This document shows, in pieces, positions 51,058 to 59,196 of a stretch of 64,000 nucleotides of DNA. The first letter of the stretch is position 1; every line of letters starts with the position of its first letter. The translations under genes were made by a program, and so were the position numbers. The notes under the pieces are model-generated. The model searched no databases. It was not told where the DNA came from and saw nothing but the letters and a program-made list of their open reading frames with translations. The stretch covers positions 1-64,000 of the forward strand of contig NZ_WIAO01000030.1 of assembly GCF_009451885.1 (NCBI RefSeq), written 5' to 3'. Origin of the DNA: Glycomyces albidus (GTDB lineage: Bacteria > Actinomycetota > Actinomycetes > Mycobacteriales > Micromonosporaceae).

Positions 51058-51156
51058 ATTCCCTCCTTCGCTCTGGTCCGGCCGGACCGCCGGGTCCGCC
51101 GGTCCGATCAGTGCGGTGCGGGCGCCGGGTGCCGGCGTACCGGGGTCAGGTGTCGG

Positions 51157-52452
51157 TCATCGCCGTTCTCCTCCTCGGTCCCGGACCAGGTCGCGCAGGC
51201 GGGTGAGGACCCGGCCCGATCCGATGCCGTCGTGTTCGAATTCGTTGGTCACCCATGCCTGGGAGTTGCCGACCCCTTTGAGGGTGTCGAGCTGCAGTCC
51301 GGCGTCGACGAACATGTCGTCGAAGTAGACGGCGGCCGCGACCGGGACCTCGTTGGCGGCCAGGCGCTCCGCGTCGAGGATCGGGCTCCATTCACGGCGT
51401 TCGGCGAGGGCGTGGACGGCGGGCGCGAAGCCGCGCAGCAGCCGGACCTCCTCGAACATCCACGGGAAGGCCATCTCGCCGGTGAACGGGAGCGGGCGCC
51501 GGTCCTCGCCGAACTCCGGGCGGCGGTCACGTTCGCGCTGGGCCGCCCAGGCGGTGGGGCCGTTGGGGCCGTCGCCGTAGATGGACTCCTGGAGGGTCCA
51601 GAACAGCGGGTTCGCGGCGGAGGAGGTGCGGGCGAGGACGTCGGCGAGGAAGCCCTCGGAGAGGCGGTCGCCGGTGATGAAGGCGTGCTCGACCAGCCAG
51701 TGCATGCGCTCGAAGCCGGGTTTCATGCCGAAGTCGATGCCGAGGGTCTGGAAGCGGCGGACGGTGAGGACGTCGCCGTCGGGCAGGTGCACGGGTCCGG
51801 CCGCGAGCCGGTCGGCGATCGCGGCGACGCGGTCGGCGTCCTGGGGGTAGCGCCGGTAGTACTCGGCGGTCTTGGCCGCGACGCGGTCGAAGGTGCGCCG
51901 GTAGACCTCGTCGGCGCTCATCGGGTTGCCGGGGACGCCGCCGCAGACGTAGGCGGCGCTGAGCGCTTCGGGGGCGTGCGAGAGGTAGGCGAGGGTGAGC
52001 CAGCCGCCGTAGCTCTGCGCGAGCGTCGTCCACTTCTGGCCTTTGTAGACGGTGGCGCGGACGTGCTCGAGGTCGCGGACGATCGAGTCGGCGCGGAAGC
52101 ACGCGAGGTAGTCCGCGCCGGCCTCGGCGTCGCCGGTCGCGGCCACGGTCTGCGCGTCGATCGGGGTGCTGCGGCCGGTGCCGCGCTGGTCGACCAGGAC
52201 GACCCGGTAGTGCTCGAGGGCCTCCTCGATCCAGCCGTCGGCCTTAAGCGGGCGCGGGTTGGCGCCGCCGGGGCCGCCTTGCAGGTAGGTCAGCAGCGGC
52301 AGGTCGTCGCCGCGGCGGTCGGGGTCGACGAGTTCGCGCACGAACACCTCGATGTCGCCGCGGGCGGGGTCGCTCCAGTCCAGCGGGACGCGCACGGTGC
52401 GTTCGCCGACCCGCATGCCGGGCATCGAGTACTCGATCGTGGCCTCGTTCAT
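51157..52452 (-). CDS. Proline iminopeptidase (S33 alpha/beta hydrolase)
   Basis: The 431-residue protein has the S33 features: oxyanion HGG-like QGGPGG (58-63), DQRGTGRST and nucleophile Ser147 (AQSYGGWL) with the family's large cap domain. There is no signal peptide. It would release N-terminal Pro, and in this operon plausibly Hyp, from imported peptides. AGGAG precedes the ATG. It is the first gene of the hydroxyproline operon, 99 bp before the dehydrogenase. Confidence 0.87.
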   Translation of the reverse strand: MNEATIEYSMPGMRVGERTVRVPLDWSDPARGDIEVFVRELVDPDRRGDDLPLLTYLQGGPGGANPRPLKADGWIEEALEHYRVVLVDQRGTGRSTPIDAQTVAATGDAEAGADYLACFRADSIVRDLEHVRATVYKGQKWTTLAQSYGGWLTLAYLSHAPEALSAAYVCGGVPGNPMSADEVYRRTFDRVAAKTAEYYRRYPQDADRVAAIADRLAAGPVHLPDGDVLTVRRFQTLGIDFGMKPGFERMHWLVEHAFITGDRLSEGFLADVLARTSSAANPLFWTLQESIYGDGPNGPTAWAAQRERDRRPEFGEDRRPLPFTGEMAFPWMFEEVRLLRGFAPAVHALAERREWSPILDAERLAANEVPVAAAVYFDDMFVDAGLQLDTLKGVGNSQAWVTNEFEHDGIGSGRVLTRLRDLVRDRGGERR

Positions 52453-52603
52453 CGCGCGGTCTCCTGTCGTTCTCGGCGGGCCCGCTCGTTGCGGCGCCTC
52501 GCGGCGTCCCATTCTGGCCGAGGGCGCGCGACCGCGGCGAGGAGCTTGCGCGTGCACGGGTCCTGCGGGTTCCCGAAGTCTCGCCGAAGCACTGGGGGTG
52601 CGT

Positions 52604-52632
52604 TCACAGTAATATATCACATATTACTGTGA
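52604..52632. promoter_or_regulatory. Long perfect inverted repeat upstream of the hydroxyproline operon
   Basis: TCACAGTAATAT (52604-52615) and ATATTACTGTGA (52621-52632), perfect 12-bp arms with a five-base spacer, 152 bp upstream of the first gene. A TATATT on the minus strand (52618-52613) could be a -10. The rest of the 318-bp gap (52453-52770) shows nothing else. It has the size and symmetry of a GntR-type operator, but no such gene is nearby. Confidence 0.7.
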
Positions 52633-52770
52633 CAGGGGCCTGAGATTCGGCGGGCGAAACGGCCAGCGACCGGCGCCGACGTCCGTGAGCGATGAATTCG
52701 GCGTCTCCGGGCCGTCATAGTGGAAGAGACGGCCGTGAAGAGCGCCGGACCTGTTGAGAGGACTGCTTCC

Positions 52771-54174
52771 GTGACGACCGAAACGCCCCCGCACTCCCCG
52801 TCGCCGGGGCGGACCGTCCCCGGGAACGGCTTCCGGACCTTCCTCCACGTCCTGGTGAACACCGCGGTCGCGAACGTGACGACCAGCTTCCTGTGGTTCG
52901 CGCTGACGTTCTGGATCTACGTCGAGACGCGCAACGTGATCGCCACCGGCGTCATCGGCGCGTCGTACATGCTCTTCCTGTCGCTGTTCGGCATGTTCTT
53001 CGGGACGCTCGTCGACCGGTTCCGCAAGAAGGCCGTCATGGTGTGGGCCACGGTCGCGGCGCTCGGGGTATTCGTGCTCGACGCGGCGTTCTTCTTCGCG
53101 GTCGGCGAGGAGCGGATCCGCGACCTCAGCGCGCCCTGGTTCTGGATCTTCGCCGTGGTCATGCTCGCCGGAGCGGTCGTGGAGCAGCTCCGGAGCATCG
53201 CGCTGTCGACCACGGTCACGCTGCTGGTCCCCCAAGAGCGCCACGCCAACGCCAATGGGATGGTCGGCACCGTCCAAGGCGTCGCGATGCTGGTGACGAG
53301 CGTGCTCAGCGGCCTCTCGGTCGGATTCCTCGGCATGGGGTGGACGCTCGTGATCGGCGTGGCCGCCCTCGCGCTGACGCTCCTGCACCTCGTGCCGCTG
53401 CGCATCCCCGAGGAGCGGGCCGAGCGGACCGGCCCGGTCGAGGCGTGGGTCGACGTCCGCGGCGGCTGGCTCGCCGTGCGCGCCGTCCCCGGCCTGCTCG
53501 CACTGGTGCTGTTCACCTCGCTCAACAACCTGTTCGGCGGCGTCGCCATGGCCGTCATGGACCCGTACGGCATCGACATGTTCGGCGTCGAGGGCTGGGG
53601 CTTCTGGTTCGCCGTCGCCTCGACCGGGTTCATCGCCGGCGGCGCGGTCGTCGCCAAGAAGGGCGTCGGGAAGAACCCGATCCGCACGATCCTCATCGTC
53701 GTGATCGTCCTCGGCGCGGCGGGCGCGGTCTCCACCATCCGCGAGTGGGCCTGGCTCTACATCGCCGGCGTGTGGCTGTTCATGGCGCTGATCCCGGCGG
53801 CCGAAGCCGCCGAGCAGACCGTCATCCAGCGGGTCGTGCCCTACGAGAAGCAGGGCCGCGTGTTCGGTTTCGCGATGACGTTCGAGGCCGCCGCCGCGCC
53901 GATCACCGCACTCGTCATCGCGCCGCTCGCCGAACTGCTGGTCATCCCGTACATGAGGACCGATGCCGGTCAGCGGCAATGGGAGTGGCTGCTCGGCACC
54001 GGCGAGAGCCGCGGCATCGCCCTGCTGCTGCTCCTCGGCGGCGTCTGCACCGCGGCGCTCGCCTGCGCCGCCCTCCTCGCCCCGCAGTACCGCCGGCTCA
54101 GCGAGCGCTACCGCGCCGCGGCGGCCGAGGAGACCGGGGCCGGCACCGAGACCCGCGAGCACGCCGCGGTCTGA
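52771..54174 (+). CDS. Major facilitator superfamily transporter (MFS_3/efflux-like)
   Basis: The 467-residue protein has about 11-12 helices and the loop 2-3 motif GTLVDRFRKKAVMVWA, typical of MFS_3 or TetV-like efflux proteins. The GTG at 52771 follows GAGAGGA at some distance; the GTG at 52720 is an alternative with no ribosome site. It is divergent from the hydroxyproline operon, but as an exporter it is an unlikely partner. Drug or metabolite efflux is inference. Confidence 0.82.
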   Translation: MTTETPPHSPSPGRTVPGNGFRTFLHVLVNTAVANVTTSFLWFALTFWIYVETRNVIATGVIGASYMLFLSLFGMFFGTLVDRFRKKAVMVWATVAALGVFVLDAAFFFAVGEERIRDLSAPWFWIFAVVMLAGAVVEQLRSIALSTTVTLLVPQERHANANGMVGTVQGVAMLVTSVLSGLSVGFLGMGWTLVIGVAALALTLLHLVPLRIPEERAERTGPVEAWVDVRGGWLAVRAVPGLLALVLFTSLNNLFGGVAMAVMDPYGIDMFGVEGWGFWFAVASTGFIAGGAVVAKKGVGKNPIRTILIVVIVLGAAGAVSTIREWAWLYIAGVWLFMALIPAAEAAEQTVIQRVVPYEKQGRVFGFAMTFEAAAAPITALVIAPLAELLVIPYMRTDAGQRQWEWLLGTGESRGIALLLLLGGVCTAALACAALLAPQYRRLSERYRAAAAEETGAGTETREHAAV

Positions 54175-54194
54175 GACACCGAGACCCCCTGCGG

Positions 54195-54225
54195 GCCTGT
54201 CCTGTGACCAGGGCAGGCTCTGCCC
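54195..54225. terminator. Terminator between MFS and MerR-HEAT genes
   Basis: GCCTGTCCTG pairs with CAGGGCAGGC (one wobble), and GGGCAG-GCT-CTGCCC offers an alternative stem, both between convergent genes. Confidence 0.55.
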
Positions 54226-54247
54226 GTCTCCGCCGCGGCCGCCGGAG

Positions 54248-55267
54248 TCAGTCCTCGACCATGCCGTCGACTATGCCGTCGATCGTGCCCTCGACCATGC
54301 GCTCGAGGGCCGCGGCGGTGCGGGCGACGGTCGGGTCCTCGTCGCGGGCCGCGCGGCGCAGCAGGTCCAGGGCCGCGGCGGGCGGCAGTTCGGGGAGGGC
54401 CTGGACCAGGCGCAACCGGGCCGCCGGGTCGTCGGCGGCGAGCTCGTCGGCGAGGGCGCTCGCGATGCGGTCCGACCGCTCGGGGTCGCGGGCGAGCGAG
54501 CCCAGGACTTCGGCCGCGTCGACGTCGTTCACGCCCTCGACGATCATGGCGACGAGGACCGGCACCGCCTCGGGCCGGCCGCGGGAGCCCAGCGCCAGGG
54601 CGGCGTGCCGCCGGACGGTCGCGTCCGGGTCCCCGAGGGCGGCGGCGAGGGCCGCCTCGCCGTCCGGGATCTCGGCCAGCGCCATGGCCGCCCGGCGGCG
54701 GACGGCGACGTCGTCCGAGTCCAGCCCGGCCGCGAGGCTCGCGGCGGCGTCGTGGTCGGCCCGGGCGAGCGCCCACCGCAGGGCCCCGGCGACGTTCAGG
54801 TCGGACTCGGACAGGAGCGCCTCGGCGAGCGCCGGCGCGGGCACCTCGGCCGCCGGGGCGAGCACGGCCTGCTGGCGCCGGGCGGCGTCGGGCGAGCCGA
54901 GCCCGTGGAGGAGTTCCACGATGCGCAGGACCGCTTCCCATCCGGCGGGCTCGGAGGAGTCGACCGCTTTGAGCCGTTTGAGGAGTTCGCGCTCGCGGTC
55001 GAGGCGGCGCTCGGTCTCCCGGATGAGGTCGCCGATGAGCGCGGACGGCGCGAAGTCCGGGTCGTCGAGGACGCGGCCGATCTGGCGCAGTGACAGTCCG
55101 AGGGTGCGCAGGCTCTCGACGTGGAAGATCCGGCGGATGTCCTCGCCGGAGTACTCCCGGTAGCCGCCCACGGTGCGGCCGGTGGGCCGCACGAGTCCGA
55201 GCGAGTCGTAGTGCCTGAGCATCCTGGTGCTGACGCCGGACCGGCGCGCGACCTCACCGATGAGCAT
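54248..55267 (-). CDS. MerR-family regulator with C-terminal HEAT repeats
   Basis: The 339-residue protein has a MerR winged helix (1-70; MLIGEVARRSGVSTRMLRHY, YREYSGEDIRRIFHVESLRT). A coiled coil follows (about 80-115) and about six HEAT-like repeats (about 130-330; RRRAAMALAEIPDGEAALAA, RRHAALALGSRGRPEAVPVL). Its C-terminal part replaces the usual small-molecule domain. GGAAGG precedes the ATG, and it overlaps the HEAT gene before it by 14 bases. The repeats probably bind protein partners or sense them. Confidence 0.83.
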   Translation of the reverse strand: MLIGEVARRSGVSTRMLRHYDSLGLVRPTGRTVGGYREYSGEDIRRIFHVESLRTLGLSLRQIGRVLDDPDFAPSALIGDLIRETERRLDRERELLKRLKAVDSSEPAGWEAVLRIVELLHGLGSPDAARRQQAVLAPAAEVPAPALAEALLSESDLNVAGALRWALARADHDAAASLAAGLDSDDVAVRRRAAMALAEIPDGEAALAAALGDPDATVRRHAALALGSRGRPEAVPVLVAMIVEGVNDVDAAEVLGSLARDPERSDRIASALADELAADDPAARLRLVQALPELPPAAALDLLRRAARDEDPTVARTAAALERMVEGTIDGIVDGMVED

Positions 55268-55928
55268 CGGGTTCCTTCCCGCCGAGTGCGAACGCGCGCC
55301 TGGCGGCGTCCAGGTTGAGTTCGAAGGCGGCGTCGGGGTCGCGCAGGAGCCGCTCGGTGGCGGCGGCGTGGGCGGCGGCGACGGGGTCGTCGCCCTCCAT
55401 CGCGGCCCTGAGCACCGGTTCGACGGGCTCGCCGAGGGCGATGAGCGCCCGGCTGAGGCTGACCTGCACTTCCCGGTCGCCGCGCCCGAACTGGGTCGCG
55501 AGCGCGGCGGCCAGGTCCCGTTCCGCCTCCTCGGGCACGAGCACGACGGCGGCGCGCCAGGCGGCCCGGGCGACCTCGTCATCGGGGTCGCGCAGGAGCT
55601 CCGGCGTGATCGCGGTCCAGGTGCTCGGCTCGCCGATCTTCGACAGCGTGTGCAGCGCCTGGCTCCGGGCCTGGTCGTTCGCCGATTCGAGTTCGTCGAG
55701 CAGCTTCGGCACGGTCGTCTCGGCGGGGAACCGCGTCAGCGCCCACGTGAGCATGTCCCGGACGTAGAAGTCCGGTTCGACCCCGCACCGCGCGATGAGC
55801 GCGTCGACCAGGGCGAGGTCGGCCTCGGTCCCGGCCGCCATCGCGGCCTTGAGCCGCACCGACGACTCCCGCGCGCCGAGCGCCCCGACCAGACCGGTGA
55901 CCTGCGATTCCATTCGTGCCCTGTTCAT
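55254..55928 (-). CDS. HEAT-repeat protein
   Basis: The 224-residue all-helical protein has repeats such as YVRDMLTWALTRFPAETTVP and EVQVSLSRALIALGEPVEPV. Start is the ATG with GGAGGTG nine bases upstream. It is co-transcribed with the MerR-HEAT regulator, whose repeats resemble it, so the two may have arisen by fusion of a duplicated copy to a MerR domain. No enzyme motif is present. Probably a scaffold or partner protein of the regulator. Confidence 0.8.
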   Translation of the reverse strand: MNRARMESQVTGLVGALGARESSVRLKAAMAAGTEADLALVDALIARCGVEPDFYVRDMLTWALTRFPAETTVPKLLDELESANDQARSQALHTLSKIGEPSTWTAITPELLRDPDDEVARAAWRAAVVLVPEEAERDLAAALATQFGRGDREVQVSLSRALIALGEPVEPVLRAAMEGDDPVAAAHAAATERLLRDPDAAFELNLDAARRAFALGGKEPDAHR

Positions 55929-55959
55929 GTGAAGCACCTCCGACACCCAAGGAAACACC

Positions 55960-55980
55960 TTGTCACCGTGTCAATGTCAA
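55960..55980 (-). promoter_or_regulatory. MerR-type operator/promoter upstream of the HEAT-MerR pair
   Basis: On the minus strand TTGACA (55980-55975) is followed by the near-perfect dyad TTGACACGGTGACAA (55974-55960). The spacing to the start fits autoregulation by the MerR protein. The -10 is poor, as expected for an activator-dependent promoter. The rest of the 211-bp gap shows no gene. Confidence 0.55.
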
Positions 55981-56139
55981 GCGTTCGCCGGATCGGGTCC
56001 GCGCCGCCGCTTCGCGGGCAGTTCGTGTCGGGGCGCCCGGCCCCGGAGATCGGGTGCGCCGGCACGACGTCGGCGGGAAGCGGCGTGGAGGTGCGACGGC
56101 TCGGGCGGGCCGGTGGAGCCGTCGCTTCCCCGGCCGCGG

Positions 56140-57012
56140 TCAGCGGGCCAGGAGCGAGCGGAGCGCGCCGGTGATCTCGCCGGGGGCCTCCTCGGCCATG
56201 AAGTGGCCGGCGGCGGTGAGGCGGTGGTCGAGGTCGCCGGCCCAGGCGCCCCAGACGGCGGCGGCGTCGTAGCCGAGGGCCGCGCCCCAGTCCTGCTGGA
56301 CGACGGTGACCGGCATGGTCAGCTTCGCGCCGGCGGCGCGGTCGGCCCGGTCGTGGTCGGCGTCGACGCCGGCCGAGGCGCGGTAGTCGGCGACGATCGA
56401 GGGGACCGCGGCGGCGGAGGCGCGCAGGTACTCGGCCCGGACGGGGGCGGGGATCGCGGCCGGGTCGCGGGTCCACACGTCGAGGAAGTGGCCGAAGAAC
56501 GCGTCGGCCGAGGCGGCGATCATCCGCTCGGGGAGGCCGGGCGGCTGGGCCATGAGGTAGAGGTGGAAGGCGACGGCGGCGTCGGCGCCGTGCAGGACGT
56601 CCCACATGTCCGAGGTGGGCACGACGTCGAGGATCGCCAGGCGGGAGACGGTGTCGGGGTGGTCGAGGCCGGCGCGGAAGGCGACGAGGGCGCCGCGGTC
56701 GTGGCCGGCGAGCGCGAACCGGTCGTGGCCGAGTGCGCGGGCGAGGGCGACGACGTCGGCGGCCATCGTGCGTTTGCTGTAGGTGTCGGGGCCGGTTTCG
56801 GCGGGCTTGTCGCTGGCGCCGTAGCCGCGAAGGTCGGGGCAGATGACGGTGTGGTCGGCGGAGAGGTCAGCGGCGACGTGGCGCCACATGAGGTGGGTCT
56901 GCGGGAATCCGTGCAGGAGCACGATCGGGCTGCCGGTGCCGCCGACGGCCGCGTTGAGCGACACGCCGTCGGCGACGGGGACGCGGTGGTACTCGAATCC
57001 GGGAATGGTCAT
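56140..57012 (-). CDS. Alpha/beta hydrolase, haloacid/fluoroacetate dehalogenase-like
   Basis: The 290-residue protein has the oxyanion motif LLHGFPQTH, a GHDRGA nucleophile elbow (Asp nucleophile) and a C-terminal GHFMAEE with the catalytic His. An Asp elbow fits dehalogenases and epoxide hydrolases; the WRHVAADLSA and DLRGYGASDKP region is closest to fluoroacetate dehalogenase-like enzymes. AAGGAG precedes the ATG. It is a single gene, divergent from the BTAD regulator; that regulator may control it. Confidence 0.83.
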   Translation of the reverse strand: MTIPGFEYHRVPVADGVSLNAAVGGTGSPIVLLHGFPQTHLMWRHVAADLSADHTVICPDLRGYGASDKPAETGPDTYSKRTMAADVVALARALGHDRFALAGHDRGALVAFRAGLDHPDTVSRLAILDVVPTSDMWDVLHGADAAVAFHLYLMAQPPGLPERMIAASADAFFGHFLDVWTRDPAAIPAPVRAEYLRASAAAVPSIVADYRASAGVDADHDRADRAAGAKLTMPVTVVQQDWGAALGYDAAAVWGAWAGDLDHRLTAAGHFMAEEAPGEITGALRSLLAR

Positions 57013-57105
57013 GGTGTTCTCCTTCGTGTGCGGTGCATCGAGCGTCTCCGGCGCCGATGAGCGTTCGATGAGCGGTACGTTGGCGGCGGGAAGGCGGGAG
57101 GCGCG

Positions 57106-59049
57106 GTGCAGGTCGGATTCGGGGTGCTCGGGCCGGTGGCCGCGTGGGACGGCGAGGGCCGGGCCCTGGCGTTGAAGGGGGCGCGGCACCGGTCGGTGCT
57201 GGCGCGGCTCATCGCGGCGCGCGGCCGCACGGTCTCGGTGGACCGGCTGGTCGAGGACGTGTGGGAGGTGCCGCCGGAGGGGGCGGTGGGTGCGGTGCGG
57301 ACGTTCGTGGCCGCGCTGCGCCGGGCGATCGAGCCGGACCGGGCGCCGCGGAGTCCGGCGCGGGTCCTGGTGACGGACGGGCGCGGGTACGCGCTGCGGG
57401 CGGCGCCGGACGCGGTGGACGCGTGGCGGTTCGAGGCCGCGGTGGCCGGGTCCGCCGGGGCGGCGCCGCGTGCGGTGTTCGATGCGCTCGATGCGGCGCT
57501 GGGCTGGTGGCGGGGCGGCGCGTACGCGGACTTGGACGAGCGGCCGTGGGTGCTGGCCGAGCGGCGGCGGCTGGAGGAGCTGCGGCTCGACGCGGTGGAG
57601 CGCCGGGCCGGGGCGCTGGTGGCGCTCGGCCGGCCCGGGGAGGCGGTCGCGGGCCTGGACGGGCATGTGCGGGCGCATCCGTGGCGGGAGGAGGCGTGGC
57701 GGCTGCTGGCGGTGGCGCTCCAGCGCGGCGGGCGGCAGGCGGAGGCGCTGGCGGTGGTGCGCCGCGGCGGTGCCGTGCTGCGTGATCAGCTCGGGCTCGA
57801 TCCTGGTGCGCGCCTTCGGGATCTGGAGTTGGAGCTGCTGCGCGGGGAGGAGGCCGGCAGGGATCGGCACGAGACGGTGTGGGTGCGGGCGGCGGCGTCG
57901 TTGGGAGGGTCGGCGGGTGCGGGGGCGGTGCTCGATTCGACCGTGGGCCTGCTGCGGACGCTGGCGGTGACGGGCCCGGGCGGGCTGGAGGCGGCCGGGG
58001 CGCAGCGGTTGGAGGCGATCGAGGCCGCGGAGGAGCTGGGCGACCCGGCGTTGACCGCGCGGGTGATCGGCGCGTACGACGTCCCCGCGGTGTGGACGCG
58101 TTCGGACGATCCGGCGCGGGCGGCGCGGATCGTCGCGGCCGCGGAGCGGACACTGGCCGCGCTCGGGGATTCGGCGTCGGCGGTGACGCGGGCGCGGCTG
58201 CTGGCGGCGGTCGCGGTGGAGTCGCGCGGGACCGGCGGCGCGCGGGCGCGGGCGGCGGCGCTGGAGGCGGAGCGGATCGCCCGCGGGCTGGGTGACCCGG
58301 CGCTGCTGGCGTTCGCGCTCAACGGGGTGTTCATGCAGTCGTGCCACCGGGCCGGGTTGGCGCCGGAGCGGGATGCGATCGGCGCCGAGCTGGTCGATCT
58401 CGCGGGCCGCAATGATCTGGCGTCGTACGAGGTGCTGGGCCGCCTGGTCAGGATGCAGGCGAGGGGCGCGCTCGGGGACTTCGCCGGTGCCGACGAGCAC
58501 GCCGCCGCGGCCGAGGCGCTGGCCGACCGCCACGAGCGGCCGCTGGCGCGGGTGTTCACCTCCTGGTACGCGGCGATGCGGGCCACCGCGCTCGGCGGCC
58601 GGGCCGAGGCGGAGCGGGCCTACGGGTTCGCGGCCGAGCGGCTCGCCGGGGCCGGGATGCCCGGGGTCGAGCGGGGCCTGGAGCCGCTGGCGCTGCTGTG
58701 CGCGAACATCCACTATGGTGAGCCGTTCGAGGCGGTGCATGGGGCCGACTGGGGTCCGTACCGGCCGTGGGTCGAGCCGCTGCTGGCATTGGCGCGCGAT
58801 GACCGGGACGGGGCCGCAGCGGCGCTCGCGCGGACGCCCGAGCCGCCGCCGGACCTCATGTTCGAGGCACTGTGGACGCTGACCGCGCGGGCGGGGATCG
58901 CCTTGCGGGACCGGTCGGTGCTGGAGCGGGCGCTGGCCGCGCTCACGCCGGCCGCGGCCGAACTGGCCGGGGCCGGATCGGGCATGCTGACGGCCGGACC
59001 GGTGGCGCGGCACCTCGCCGACATGGGAGCGGTGATCAGCGCCACATGA
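57106..59049 (+). CDS. BTAD-type transcriptional regulator with long C-terminal TPR-like domain
   Basis: The 647-residue protein has an OmpR-like winged helix (1-95; RSVLARLIAARGRTVSVDRL), a BTAD (about 100-250; QLGLDPGARLRDLELELL) and a 390-residue all-helical Ala-rich C-terminus of TPR type with no Walker motif. The GTG start has GGGAGGCGC upstream. It is divergent from the dehalogenase-like hydrolase by 93 bp, so that gene is the most obvious target. No secondary-metabolite cluster is near. Confidence 0.84.
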   Translation: MQVGFGVLGPVAAWDGEGRALALKGARHRSVLARLIAARGRTVSVDRLVEDVWEVPPEGAVGAVRTFVAALRRAIEPDRAPRSPARVLVTDGRGYALRAAPDAVDAWRFEAAVAGSAGAAPRAVFDALDAALGWWRGGAYADLDERPWVLAERRRLEELRLDAVERRAGALVALGRPGEAVAGLDGHVRAHPWREEAWRLLAVALQRGGRQAEALAVVRRGGAVLRDQLGLDPGARLRDLELELLRGEEAGRDRHETVWVRAAASLGGSAGAGAVLDSTVGLLRTLAVTGPGGLEAAGAQRLEAIEAAEELGDPALTARVIGAYDVPAVWTRSDDPARAARIVAAAERTLAALGDSASAVTRARLLAAVAVESRGTGGARARAAALEAERIARGLGDPALLAFALNGVFMQSCHRAGLAPERDAIGAELVDLAGRNDLASYEVLGRLVRMQARGALGDFAGADEHAAAAEALADRHERPLARVFTSWYAAMRATALGGRAEAERAYGFAAERLAGAGMPGVERGLEPLALLCANIHYGEPFEAVHGADWGPYRPWVEPLLALARDDRDGAAAALARTPEPPPDLMFEALWTLTARAGIALRDRSVLERALAALTPAAAELAGAGSGMLTAGPVARHLADMGAVISAT

Positions 59050-59159
59050 CCAGGTCAGGCCAGGAAAGCCACCACAGTGGATCGACTCGGCCGCGAAACA
59101 TACCCGCGAGTAACACTTCGGCCGATCCGGCAGAAGCCGCACGCATAATGCGAGATCTA

Positions 59160-59189
59160 TTGAATCCCTTCGTTTCCAGGCAATAGACT
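59160..59189 (+). promoter_or_regulatory. Leaderless promoter of the Hsp70-PASTA gene
   Basis: TTGAAT (59160-59165), 18-base spacer, TAGACT (59184-59189), seven bases before the ATG at 59197, so the transcript should begin at the start codon. Confidence 0.65.
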
Positions 59190-59196
59190 CCGGTTC

